From an uncultured Clostridia bacterium (lineage in GTDB: Bacteria; Bacillota; Clostridia; Christensenellales; Borkfalkiaceae): a DNA stretch of 64,000 bases. Shown piece by piece: positions 53,799 to 63,208 of the stretch. The DNA is taken from the NCBI GenBank assembly GCA_944376295.1, contig CALWCE010000002.1:178417-242416 (forward strand), in the 5' to 3' direction. Made by a program: the position numbers and the translations under genes. Within the stretch, counting starts at the first letter, position 1. The number at the start of each line of letters is the position of its first letter. The notes beneath the pieces were generated by a model that had not been told where the DNA came from, made no database searches, and worked only from the letters and a program-made list of their open reading frames with translations.

Positions 53799-53876
53799 AT
53801 CGTTTCCTCCGAAAGTTTATTTTTGCGGCGCAAAAAGCGCCCGTTTTGCGGCGCAGCCCCTTGCGGAAAGCGCGCC

Positions 53877-56690
53877 TTACAACATTTTCTTTAAGAACTG
53901 CCCCGTGTAGCTGTTTTCGCACGCGGCGACTTCCTCGGGCGAGCCCGTCGCAATGACGGTGCCGCCGCCGTCGCCCCCCTCGGGACCGAGGTCTATAAGA
54001 TAGTCCGCGACCTTGATGACGTCGAGGTTGTGTTCGATGACGAGGATGGTGTTCCCCCCGTCGCGCAGGCGAAGCAAAATGCGCACGAGCTTTTCGACGT
54101 CGTAACTCGAAAGCCCCGTCGTCGGCTCGTCCAAAATATACATCGTCTTGCCCGTGGAGCGCTTACTAAGCTCCGTCGCAAGTTTGACGCGCTGCGCCTC
54201 GCCGCCCGAGAGCGTCGTCGAGCTCTGCCCGAGCTTGATATACCCGAGCCCCACCTCGTTGAGGGTGGAAATTTTATTGTAGATGGAGGGCACGGGGCGG
54301 AAAAATTCGCACGCTTCCTCCACCGTCATGTCGAGGACGTCGGAAATGGTCTTGCCCTTGTAGCGCACTTCGAGCGTTTCGCGGTTATATCTCTTGCCGC
54401 CGCACACTTCGCAGGGGACGTAGACGTCGGGCAGGAAGTGCATCTCGATCTTCATGATGCCGTCGCCCGAGCAGTTCTCGCATCGCCCGCCCGCGACGTT
54501 GAAGGAAAAGCGCCCCGCCTTGAAGCCCATCGTCTTGGCGTCGGGGGTCGCCGCGAACAGCTCGCGGATGGGGGTGAAGACGCCCGTGTACGTCGCGGGA
54601 TTGGAGCGCGGCGTGCGGCCGATGGGCGACTGGTCGATGGCGATGACTTTATCGAAATATTCGATGCCCGTATAGGGGCCCGACTTCCCGTAAGGAAGGC
54701 GCGCTCCGCCGAGGCGGTTGGAGAGGATGGGCAGAACGATCTCGTTGACGAGCGACGACTTGCCCGAACCGCTCACGCCCGTGACCGCCGTCATGAGCCC
54801 CACGGGAATGCGCGCTTCGATGCCCTTCAGATTGTTCTGGCGGCAGTCCTTAACACAAAACCACCTGCCGTCGGGCTGTTTTCTTACGGCGGGGACTTCT
54901 ATTTTCCGCCTGCCCGCAAGGAAATCGCCCGTCAAAGACCGGGGCTCTGCCATGATGTCTTCCTGCGAGCCGCAGGCGACGATCTCGCCCCCGTGCACGC
55001 CCGCGCCCGGACCGACGTCCACGATATAGTCGGCGGCGCGGATGGTATCTTCGTCGTGTTCGACGACGATGAGCGTATTCCCGAGGTCGCGCAGCCCCTT
55101 CAGGGAGTTCAGAAGTTTTTCGTTGTCGCGCTGATGCAGCCCGATGCTCGGCTCGTCGAGGATATACAAAACGCCCGAGAGCGCGGAGCCGATCTGCGTC
55201 GCCAAACGGATGCGCTGGCTCTCCCCGCCCGAAAGGGTGGCGGCGCTCCTTGAAAGCGTCAGATAGTCGAGCCCCACGCCAAGCAAGAAGTTGACGCGGT
55301 TTTTGATCTCTTTCAAGACGACGTCGGCGATCGCGTGCTGAGTGGGCGTGAGCTGCAAGTTGTCACAAAAGGTGATGAGCTCCCGAACGGGCAGATCGCA
55401 CACTTCCGCAATGTTCTTCCCGCCCACGGTGACGGCAAGCGCCTCTTTTTTCAGACGTTTGCCGCGGCAGTCGGGGCAGTCGGAAGTGCGCATATAGCGC
55501 TCGATATCCCACTTGACGCCCTCCGAACTCGTCTGATTGTATCTTCGCTGCAAGTTGTTGACGAAGCCCTCCCACACGCTCTTATAGGTGTTGTGGAAGG
55601 TCTTGGTGTGGTATTCGAGCTCGATCGCCTCCCCCTTGCTCCCGTACATCAAAAGGTCGTAGACCTCTTGGGGGAGCTCTTCGACGGGCGTATCCATCGA
55701 AAAGCCGTAGCGGCGGGAGAGCGCGGAGAGATACATCTGCGTGACGGAAGAGGAGTCGAGATTCCACCCGCTGATGCGGATGGCGCCCTCGCGCAGCGTC
55801 TTCGTCTTGTCGGGGCAGATGAGGTCGGGGTCGACGAGCTGGCGGAAGCCGAGACCCGTGCACGTCGGGCAGGCGCCCCACGGCGTGTTGAAGGAGAAGA
55901 GGCGGGGCTCGATCTCCTCGATGGAGATGTTGCAGTCGGGGCAGGAATAGCGCGAGGAATACAGCGTCTCCTCTCCCTCACGGTCGATGACGACAAGCCC
56001 GTCGGCAAGTTTTAGAGCGGTCTCCAAGCTCTCCGTAAGGCGTTTTAAAATGCCTTCCTTGACGACAAGGCGGTCGACGACCACCGAGATATTGTGCTTG
56101 ATGTTCTTTTCGAGCTTGATATCTTCCTGAAGATCGTAGACGATGCCGTCGATCTTGACGCGCGCAAAGCCGCTCTTGCGGAAGTCCGCCATCTCCTTGA
56201 CGTATTCGCCCTTCCGCCCACGCACGACGGGCGCTTCGAGCAAAATTTTGCTGCCCGCGGGCAGTTCCATCACGCGGTCGGCGATCTCGTCCACCGTCTG
56301 ACGGCGGATCTCCCTGCCGCACTTGGGGCAGTGCGGCACGCCCACGCGCGCGAACAAGAGGCGGAGATAGTCGTAGATCTCCGTCACCGTGCCCACCGTG
56401 GAGCGGGGGTTGTGCGAGGTCGTCTTCTGGTCGATGGAGATGGCGGGCGAAAGCCCGTCGATGCTCTCCACATCAGGCTTTTCCATCATGCCGAGGAACT
56501 GGCGGGCATAAGACGAAAGGCTCTCCATATACCGCCTCTGCCCCTCCGCAAAGATGGTATCGAAGGCGAGCGTACTCTTCCCGCTGCCCGAAACGCCCGT
56601 AAATACGGTGAGCGTGCCGCGCGGGATATGCACATCGACGTTCTTCAAGTTATTTTCTTTGGCGCCCTTGACGTAAATTTCTTCTTTCAT
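53877..56690 (-). CDS. uvrA: Excinuclease ABC subunit A
   Basis: A 937-residue DNA damage sensor of nucleotide excision repair. Two ABC ATPase halves are visible: Walker A GVSGSGKSTLAFDT (about 31-44) and GVSGSGKSSLVNE (about 636-648), with signatures TLSGGESQRIRLA and TLSGGEAQRVKLA. The zinc modules include CPKCGREI and the CENCSGDGIMKIEMHF finger with CEVCGGKRY. The length is typical. It is the last gene of the uvrB-HAD-nudix-uvrA operon, starting three bases after the nudix gene. Confidence 0.97.
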   Translation of the reverse strand: MKEEIYVKGAKENNLKNVDVHIPRGTLTVFTGVSGSGKSTLAFDTIFAEGQRRYMESLSSYARQFLGMMEKPDVESIDGLSPAISIDQKTTSHNPRSTVGTVTEIYDYLRLLFARVGVPHCPKCGREIRRQTVDEIADRVMELPAGSKILLEAPVVRGRKGEYVKEMADFRKSGFARVKIDGIVYDLQEDIKLEKNIKHNISVVVDRLVVKEGILKRLTESLETALKLADGLVVIDREGEETLYSSRYSCPDCNISIEEIEPRLFSFNTPWGACPTCTGLGFRQLVDPDLICPDKTKTLREGAIRISGWNLDSSSVTQMYLSALSRRYGFSMDTPVEELPQEVYDLLMYGSKGEAIELEYHTKTFHNTYKSVWEGFVNNLQRRYNQTSSEGVKWDIERYMRTSDCPDCRGKRLKKEALAVTVGGKNIAEVCDLPVRELITFCDNLQLTPTQHAIADVVLKEIKNRVNFLLGVGLDYLTLSRSAATLSGGESQRIRLATQIGSALSGVLYILDEPSIGLHQRDNEKLLNSLKGLRDLGNTLIVVEHDEDTIRAADYIVDVGPGAGVHGGEIVACGSQEDIMAEPRSLTGDFLAGRRKIEVPAVRKQPDGRWFCVKDCRQNNLKGIEARIPVGLMTAVTGVSGSGKSSLVNEIVLPILSNRLGGARLPYGKSGPYTGIEYFDKVIAIDQSPIGRTPRSNPATYTGVFTPIRELFAATPDAKTMGFKAGRFSFNVAGGRCENCSGDGIMKIEMHFLPDVYVPCEVCGGKRYNRETLEVRYKGKTISDVLDMTVEEACEFFRPVPSIYNKISTLNEVGLGYIKLGQSSTTLSGGEAQRVKLATELSKRSTGKTMYILDEPTTGLSSYDVEKLVRILLRLRDGGNTILVIEHNLDVIKVADYLIDLGPEGGDGGGTVIATGSPEEVAACENSYTGQFLKKML

Positions 56691-56693
56691 AAC

Positions 56694-57161
56694 TTATTTC
56701 AGCACGATGAGCGGGTCGGTGCCCTCCTCATCGTATTTTGCAAACAGTTCGCGCGCTTCGCCCAAGAAGCACGCCATATATTCGTCCATCGCGGGAGATT
56801 TGCCTTCCGCCGCCAAAAACTCTTCAAGCGGCATCCAGAAGTTGCGCCCCTCGTGCGTTTCGGGCAAAAGCTCCCCTTCCCCCTCGGCGGTGTAAAGAAA
56901 AGCGAGATAGCGCTCTTTCTTCGTGCGGTGCGCCCAATGGACGAGCCCGCAGAAAGCGACGTCGGAAACCGAAAGCCCCGTCTCTTCCTCCGCCTCTCTT
57001 TTGGCGGCTTCCAAAAAGCTTTCGCCCTCTTCGACGTGCCCGCCCGGGAAGATGAGCCCGTCCCAATGCCCCTTCCTGCGCTCTTCAACGGCGACAAGTT
57101 GGGTGCCCTTCTTTTTCACCATCACCATGACGGTGAGTTCGGCTTCTTCCGTGCGTTTCAT
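56694..57161 (-). CDS. Nudix hydrolase (8-oxo-dGTP diphosphatase type)
   Basis: A 155-residue Nudix protein starting MKRTEEAELTVMVMVKKKGT. The Nudix box spans about residues 39-61 (begins GGHVEEGESF, ends REAEEETGL) with all metal-binding glutamates. Members near MutT/YtkD clean oxidised nucleotides. The start at 57161 shares ATGA with the stop of the upstream HAD gene and has AAAAGGAG before it. Placement between uvrB and uvrA supports a genome-protection role (inference). Confidence 0.85.
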   Translation of the reverse strand: MKRTEEAELTVMVMVKKKGTQLVAVEERRKGHWDGLIFPGGHVEEGESFLEAAKREAEEETGLSVSDVAFCGLVHWAHRTKKERYLAFLYTAEGEGELLPETHEGRNFWMPLEEFLAAEGKSPAMDEYMACFLGEARELFAKYDEEGTDPLIVLK

Positions 57162-57748
57162 GCCCGTTCTCCTTTTCGTTCGGCGATGTTTGCAACGCAC
57201 GCCGCGATGCCTTCCCAATCTTCGCCGACATATTCAAACTCCCCGCGGAAGACCTCCGTCGCTCTGCACACGGCAAGCACGGGCGTCACGCCGTGCTCTC
57301 TTGCCGAGCGGCAGTGGGTGAGATTGTCGTCGATGAGCACGTCGATCTTGTGCTCTTTGCAGTACTTCCCCTTCTCTTCACAGTCGGCGACGAGCTCGTC
57401 GAAGGGAAAATCGTATCTTTTCAGCCACTCGTAAGAAATGGCATAGGGGTCGCCGAACCAGCTTTTAAGCCGCGCCGTCAGGATGATAAGGGTATGCCCC
57501 GCTTCTTTCCAGCGGGAGAGCGTCTTCTGCGCGCCCTCGCGGGGGAGCGCTTCTATAAACGCCGCCGCCCCGCCCGCTCCAATGAAGCGGATGACGTCCT
57601 CCACGCTCCAATCGCACACGCGCACGAAGGCGTTGGCGAAGGGGTCGGTGATGCGGAAGGGCAGCCCCTCTTTTTCGATGTAGGCGCCCGCATAGCGCGC
57701 CCGTTCGATGATATTCAGCGTATCGTCGATGTCGATGGCGATCTTCAA
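57158..57748 (-). CDS. HAD-superfamily 5'-nucleotidase-like protein (NT5C-type)
   Basis: A 196-residue HAD protein beginning MKIAIDIDDTLNIIERARYA: the DIDDT motif I is at 6-10. Motif II is in LIILTARLK and the acidic motif IV in VLIDDNLTHC. This pattern fits the 5'(3')-deoxyribonucleotidase (NT5C) group, which dephosphorylates nucleoside monophosphates. It starts ten bases after uvrB and is translationally joined to the nudix gene. In this operon it may remove damaged or excess dNMPs released during repair (inference). Confidence 0.75.
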   Translation of the reverse strand: MKIAIDIDDTLNIIERARYAGAYIEKEGLPFRITDPFANAFVRVCDWSVEDVIRFIGAGGAAAFIEALPREGAQKTLSRWKEAGHTLIILTARLKSWFGDPYAISYEWLKRYDFPFDELVADCEEKGKYCKEHKIDVLIDDNLTHCRSAREHGVTPVLAVCRATEVFRGEFEYVGEDWEGIAACVANIAERKGERA

Positions 57749-57758
57749 AGCAGCTCCC

Positions 57759-59720
57759 TCACTTGCGCAGCTTTTTCTTCAGCTCCGCGATGCGCTCCCT
57801 CAGCTCGATGGCGCGCTCGAAGTCGAGCTGCGAAGACGCCACCTTCATGAGCGCCTTGAGCTTTTCGATCTCTTCGGGGATGTCCTTCATCGCGATGTCC
57901 TTTTCGGGCTTTGCCTTGCCCGTGATCATGAGCGAGGACTTGACCTCTTTGACGATGGTCCTGGGCGTGATATGGTGTTCTTCGTTGTACTTCTGCTGGA
58001 TGGCGCGGCGGCGCTCCGTCTCGCCGATGGCGCGCTGCATGCTGCCCGTCATTTCGTCGGCATACATGATGACCCGCCCCTCGGCATTGCGCGCGGCTCT
58101 GCCGATGGTCTGCACGAGGGAGGTCTCGCTCCGCAAGAACCCCTCTTTGTCGGCATCCAGAATGGCGACGAGGCGCACTTCGGGCAGATCGAGCCCTTCG
58201 CGCAGCAGGTTGATGCCGCACAAGACGTCGAATTCGCCCGAGCGCAGCCCGTTGACGATGTCGATGCGCTCCAGCGTATCGATATCCGAGTGCATATAGC
58301 GCACTTTGACGTTATTTTCCTTCAGATAGTCGGTGAGCGATTCCGCCATGCGCTTGGTGAGCGTCGTCACGAGCACCCTGCCGCCCGCCTGCGTGACGGT
58401 ACGGATCTCCGAAAGAAGGTCGTCGATCTGCCCCTTGGTGGGGCGCACCGAGACGGGCGGATCGAGAAGGCCCGTCGGGCGGATGAGCTGTTCGACGACT
58501 TGCCCTGCCTGCTCAAGTTCGTAGGGCGCGGGCGTCGCCGAAACGCAGATGAGCTGCGGCACGCGCTCGTCAAATTCCTCGAAGGTGAGCGGGCGGTTGT
58601 CGTAGGCAGAGCGCATGCGGAAGCCGTAGTCGACGAGGTTGGTCTTGCGCGCGAGGTCGCCGTGATACATGGCGCGGATCTGCGGGATGGTCATGTGGCT
58701 CTCGTCGATGAAGACGAGGAAATTTTGGGGGAAATAATCGAGAAGGGTAAAGGAGGGCTGCCCCGGCTCCCGCCCGTCGAAGTAGCGCGAATAGTTCTCC
58801 ACGCCCGAACAGTACCCGATCTCTTTGAGCATTTCAAGATCGTGCTCGGTGCGCTGGGAGAGGCGCTGCGCCTCCAAGAGCTTCCCCTCGTCCTCGAACG
58901 CCTTGACTTCCCCTTTGAGGTCTTCCTCGATCATCGTGAGGGCGCTTTGCAGGCGTTCGGAGCCCACCGCATAGTGGCTCGCGGGGAAGATGACGGCGTG
59001 CTTCAAGGAAGAGACGACCTTGCCCGTGACGACGTCCTCTTCGCCGAGCGAATCGATCTCGTCGCCGAAAAATTCGACGCGGACGGCGACTTCGGAATTG
59101 GAAGCGGGGAAGATCTCCACGACGTCCCCGCGCACGCGGAAGGTGGAGCGCTTGAAATCGACGTCGTTGCGGGTATAGTGGATCTCGACGAGGCGGCGCA
59201 AAAGCTCGTCGCGCGCCATCTCCTGCCCGGGGCGCAGCGAGATGCCGAGGCGGAAGAACTCCTCGGGCGCGCCCAAGCCGTAGATACAGGAAACGGAGGA
59301 GACGACGATGACGTCGTCCCGCTCGCCCAAAGCGCACGTTGCAGCATTGCGCAGCTTATCGATCTCGTCGTTCATCGAAAGGTCCTTCTCGATATAGGTA
59401 TCGGTGGAAGGGATATAGCTCTCGGGCTGATAGTAATCGTAGTAGGAGACGAAGTATTCGACGGCGTTTTCGGGGAAAAATTCGCGGAATTCGTTGCAAA
59501 GCTGCGCCGCAAGCGTCTTGTTGTGCGCGATGACGAGCGTGGGCCGCCCCACGTTTTTGATGACGTTTGCCATCGTGAACGTCTTGCCGCTGCCCGTCAC
59601 GCCGACGAGCACCTGCGTGCGGATGCCGTCTAAGACCCCTTCCGTCAATTTTTCGATGGCTTCGGGCTGATCGCCCGTCGGCGAAAAGGGCGCATGCAGT
59701 TTGAATTCGCGGTGTTCCAT
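57759..59720 (-). CDS. uvrB: Excinuclease ABC subunit B
   Basis: A 653-residue helicase-like subunit that verifies damage and loads UvrC. Walker [11 protein letters not shown] is at about 40-49; the beta-hairpin [20 protein letters not shown] region follows, then DESHM (Walker B), and helicase motifs [15 protein letters not shown] and [13 protein letters not shown]. The C-terminal UVR motif ([15 protein letters not shown]) for UvrC binding is present. The start at 59720 has GAGGAG upstream; earlier in-frame starts lie upstream of the promoter. First gene of an SOS-type operon. Confidence 0.97.
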   Translation of the reverse strand: MEHREFKLHAPFSPTGDQPEAIEKLTEGVLDGIRTQVLVGVTGSGKTFTMANVIKNVGRPTLVIAHNKTLAAQLCNEFREFFPENAVEYFVSYYDYYQPESYIPSTDTYIEKDLSMNDEIDKLRNAATCALGERDDVIVVSSVSCIYGLGAPEEFFRLGISLRPGQEMARDELLRRLVEIHYTRNDVDFKRSTFRVRGDVVEIFPASNSEVAVRVEFFGDEIDSLGEEDVVTGKVVSSLKHAVIFPASHYAVGSERLQSALTMIEEDLKGEVKAFEDEGKLLEAQRLSQRTEHDLEMLKEIGYCSGVENYSRYFDGREPGQPSFTLLDYFPQNFLVFIDESHMTIPQIRAMYHGDLARKTNLVDYGFRMRSAYDNRPLTFEEFDERVPQLICVSATPAPYELEQAGQVVEQLIRPTGLLDPPVSVRPTKGQIDDLLSEIRTVTQAGGRVLVTTLTKRMAESLTDYLKENNVKVRYMHSDIDTLERIDIVNGLRSGEFDVLCGINLLREGLDLPEVRLVAILDADKEGFLRSETSLVQTIGRAARNAEGRVIMYADEMTGSMQRAIGETERRRAIQQKYNEEHHITPRTIVKEVKSSLMITGKAKPEKDIAMKDIPEEIEKLKALMKVASSQLDFERAIELRERIAELKKKLRK

Positions 59721-59738
59721 GTCGCTCCTCACAAGATA

Positions 59739-59752
59739 CAAACGAACGTTTG
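59739..59752. promoter_or_regulatory. Putative LexA (SOS) box of the uvrB operon
   Basis: CAAACGAACGTTTG is a CAAAC-N4-GTTTG inverted repeat, one base from each arm of the Gram-positive LexA consensus CGAAC-N4-GTTYG. It lies just downstream of the -10 element. Confidence 0.7.
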
Positions 59753-59756
59753 CTTT

Positions 59757-59785
59757 ACTATACCACAGCCGAGAAGAGATGTCAA
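59757..59785 (-). promoter_or_regulatory. Sigma-A promoter of the uvrB operon
   Basis: On the minus strand TTGACA (59780-59785) and TATAGT (59757-59762) are spaced by 17 bases, a strong promoter overlapped downstream by the LexA box. Confidence 0.85.
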
Positions 59786-59853
59786 GAAAATGCGCGCCCT
59801 CTCCCTCGGGAAGGGGGCGAAAACGGGGCGATCGCCCGCCCCGCCGCACTAAG

Positions 59854-61479
<1,626 letters not shown>

Positions 61480-61535
61480 ATCCTGCTCCTGATGTCGTGC
61501 GGGCAGCGGAGCGCCGCACGGTGTTTTCTCGCCCT

Positions 61536-61564
61536 ATTATACCATAGAATGCCCGAAAAGCATA
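61536..61564 (-). promoter_or_regulatory. Promoter of glnS
   Basis: On the minus strand TGGTATAAT is an extended -10 (TATAAT at 61536-61541); the -35 (TATGCT, 61559-61564, 17-base spacer) is poor. Confidence 0.55.
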
Positions 61565-61640
61565 CTCTTTCCGCCCGCTTTTGCAAAATTTTGTTTTTTC
61601 CTCAGTCGTCAAAAAAATGAAAAATGCGCCTTAAAAATAC

Positions 61641-61669
61641 TTGACGCGCACTCGATTTTATGATATAAT
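61641..61669 (+). promoter_or_regulatory. Sigma-A promoter of the XRE membrane protein gene
   Basis: TTGACG (61641-61646) and TATAAT (61664-61669) are spaced by 17 bases. Confidence 0.8.
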
Positions 61670-61677
61670 ACAAAAGA

Positions 61678-61689
61678 TTTAGCGCTAAA
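61678..61689. promoter_or_regulatory. Palindromic operator candidate
   Basis: TTTAGCGCTAAA is a perfect 12-bp palindrome eight bases after the -10, over the transcription start. The downstream gene encodes a helix-turn-helix protein, so self-repression is plausible. Confidence 0.55.
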
Positions 61690-61713
61690 CAATAAAATCA
61701 GGAGTTATTTGTG

Positions 61714-62247
61714 ATGTCATTTCCTACTCGTTTGAAGGCATTGCGGGAACGCAGCGGGCTCAAACGCGAAGAACTCGCCGCACGCCTTTGCGTTTCCGCA
61801 GATACGGTGGAGGCATGGGAAAACGGCACGGAAGAGCCCAAGGCGTCTGAGCTTGCAGCGCTTGCCGACGCGCTCGGAACGGACGCGGACACGCTGCTTT
61901 TGAGCGGCGCGGAGGCTGCAAGAGAGGCGGCAGACCGCCGCAAACGCAAAGGCATCCTCTTCTTCACGCTCGCCCTCATCTGTACCCTGGTCGCCCTTTG
62001 GATGTTCTTCAAGCTCGTCCTTGTGACCGACGAAGGCTATTATCATCTCAACAGCGGGCTCCTTTTGACAGGACTGTTTGACGGTCTCGCCACAGCGTTC
62101 TCCGGTACGCCCGGTGCATGGACGGACCTTCTTCTCCTGCTGCTCTTTCACGGCTGCATCGCAGGGGCGATCGTCTTCTTCGTGCTCTTCTGGAAGTCCT
62201 TCAACATCTGCCCCAAATCAAAAATGAAGAAGGGCGCTCACAAATGA
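61714..62247 (+). CDS. XRE helix-turn-helix protein with two or three membrane helices
   Basis: A 177-residue protein. Residues about 5-62 are an XRE domain (LKREELAARLCVSADTVEAW, then ENGTEEPKASELAALADALG). The C-terminal half contains hydrophobic segments at about 79-103 (GILFFTLALICTLVALWMFF), 118-128 and 135-160 (LLLLLLFHGCIAGAIVFFVL), so the regulator is probably membrane-tethered. Starts are possible at GTG 61711 or ATG 61714; both suit the GGAG at 61701. A perfect terminator follows. It may sense a membrane signal. The promoter palindrome suggests autoregulation. Confidence 0.75.
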   Translation: MSFPTRLKALRERSGLKREELAARLCVSADTVEAWENGTEEPKASELAALADALGTDADTLLLSGAEAAREAADRRKRKGILFFTLALICTLVALWMFFKLVLVTDEGYYHLNSGLLLTGLFDGLATAFSGTPGAWTDLLLLLLFHGCIAGAIVFFVLFWKSFNICPKSKMKKGAHK

Positions 62248-62263
62248 TCGTTGCGCAGCCCCG

Positions 62264-62292
62264 CCGCCGCGAAATTTCGCGGCGGTTTTTTT
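62264..62292 (+). terminator. Intrinsic terminator
   Basis: CCGCCGCGAAA and TTTCGCGGCGG form an 11-bp perfect stem followed by TTTTTTT. The same hairpin, base for base, follows the doc gene at 63000-63031. Confidence 0.9.
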
Positions 62293-62313
62293 GCAAAATT
62301 TCCAAAAATTAGG

Positions 62314-62342
62314 TTGTATTTTAGCTAATCTTTGTGTATAAT
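62314..62342 (+). promoter_or_regulatory. Sigma-A promoter of the phd-doc operon
   Basis: TTGTAT (62314-62319) and TATAAT (62337-62342) are spaced by 17 bases. TAGCTA inside the spacer is a small palindrome that could bind the antitoxin. Confidence 0.7.
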
Positions 62343-62360
62343 AGAGGCGGAGGTGAAGGT

Positions 62361-62603
62361 ATGATCGTCAATACCAATCAGATGCTCTCCGTGAGCGAAG
62401 CAAACCAGAACTTTTCCAAAGCCACCAAACTTGCCGACCAGAACGGCAGCATCATTCTGCTCAAAAACAACCGCCCGAGCTATATGCTCATCTCCTTGCG
62501 CGAAAACCCCGAGTTTGAACTGTCGGACGAGGAAAAGATCGACATCGTCGCCCGCCGCGTTCTGGAGCGCCACCGCAAGGCCTTTGAGGAGCTCGCCAAA
62601 TGA
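62361..62603 (+). CDS. phd: Phd/YefM-type antitoxin
   Basis: An 80-residue protein starting MIVNTNQMLSVSEANQNFSK, the usual Phd/YefM N-terminal DNA-binding fold with NGSIILLKNNRPSYMLISL, and a C-terminal charged helix that would cover the toxin. The ATG at 62361 has GGAGGTGAAGG upstream, and its stop overlaps the doc start (ATGA). As in other Phd-Doc pairs it probably neutralises the toxin and represses the operon. Confidence 0.85.
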   Translation: MIVNTNQMLSVSEANQNFSKATKLADQNGSIILLKNNRPSYMLISLRENPEFELSDEEKIDIVARRVLERHRKAFEELAK

Positions 62604-62977
62604 TCCGCTTCGGCAAAGAAAAGGAGCTGCTTCTGCACCGCATCCTGATCGAGCAGACGGGCGGCGAAGACGGCGCGCGCGACATGGGGCTGCTGGAATC
62701 GGCGCTTGTCGCCTGCGACGCCACCTTCGACGGCAAGGAACTCTTCCCCGGCAAGGAGGAAAAGGCGGCGCGCCTTTGCACGGGGCTTGTCTCCAACCAT
62801 GCCTTTGTGGACGGCAATAAACGCATCGGCGTCTATGTGATGCTCACCTTTTTGGAGGTCAACGGCATCCGCCTGAACGCGACCGACGAAGAACTCGTTG
62901 AGATCGGGCTTTCCCTTGCACAAAGCGAGATGAAATACGAAGAACTCCTTGCATGGATCAAGGCGCACGAAGCCTGA
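62600..62977 (+). CDS. doc: Doc toxin (death-on-curing, Fic/Doc family)
   Basis: A 125-residue protein with the Doc signature HAFVDGNKR (67-75), intact at His67, and the upstream hallmark GGEDGARDMGLLESAL (21-36). Doc of phage P1 is a kinase that phosphorylates and inactivates elongation factor Tu; the same activity is likely here. Translationally coupled to phd. The chromosome location between a membrane XRE gene and glyS suggests a stabilised genomic module rather than a plasmid remnant. A perfect terminator follows at 63000. Confidence 0.9.
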   Translation: MIRFGKEKELLLHRILIEQTGGEDGARDMGLLESALVACDATFDGKELFPGKEEKAARLCTGLVSNHAFVDGNKRIGVYVMLTFLEVNGIRLNATDEELVEIGLSLAQSEMKYEELLAWIKAHEA

Positions 62978-62999
62978 GCTTCCCTTTTCCTGCTCCCCG

Positions 63000-63031
63000 C
63001 CGCCGCGAAATTTCGCGGCGGTTTTTCTTTT
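63000..63031 (+). terminator. Intrinsic terminator of phd-doc
   Basis: The same 22-base stem as at 62264-62285, followed by TTTTTCTTTT. Confidence 0.9.
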
Positions 63032-63110
63032 GCCCCCCGCCTGCTCTCTGCGCGATTTCCCGCTGTCCTGCCCGCCGCGCGCCCGAATTTTCCCCGCTTC
63101 CCCATTTCAC

Positions 63111-63139
63111 GGGCGCGAAACGATTGACAAATCGCGCCC
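63111..63139. promoter_or_regulatory. Inverted repeat around the glyS -35
   Basis: GGGCGCGA (63111-63118) and TCGCGCCC (63132-63139) flank the TTGACA element. It may be an operator or a leaderless remnant terminator. Confidence 0.4.
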
Positions 63140-63153
63140 GAAAATACTATACT
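63124..63153 (+). promoter_or_regulatory. Sigma-A promoter of glyS
   Basis: TTGACA (63124-63129) and TATACT (63148-63153) are spaced by 18 bases. The leader is about 50 nt and holds no T-box. Confidence 0.75.
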
Positions 63154-63208
63154 ATCCTTTGGAAAATTCAGAAAACAACGCGGCAAACGCCGCATTTCGG
63201 AGTATGAT

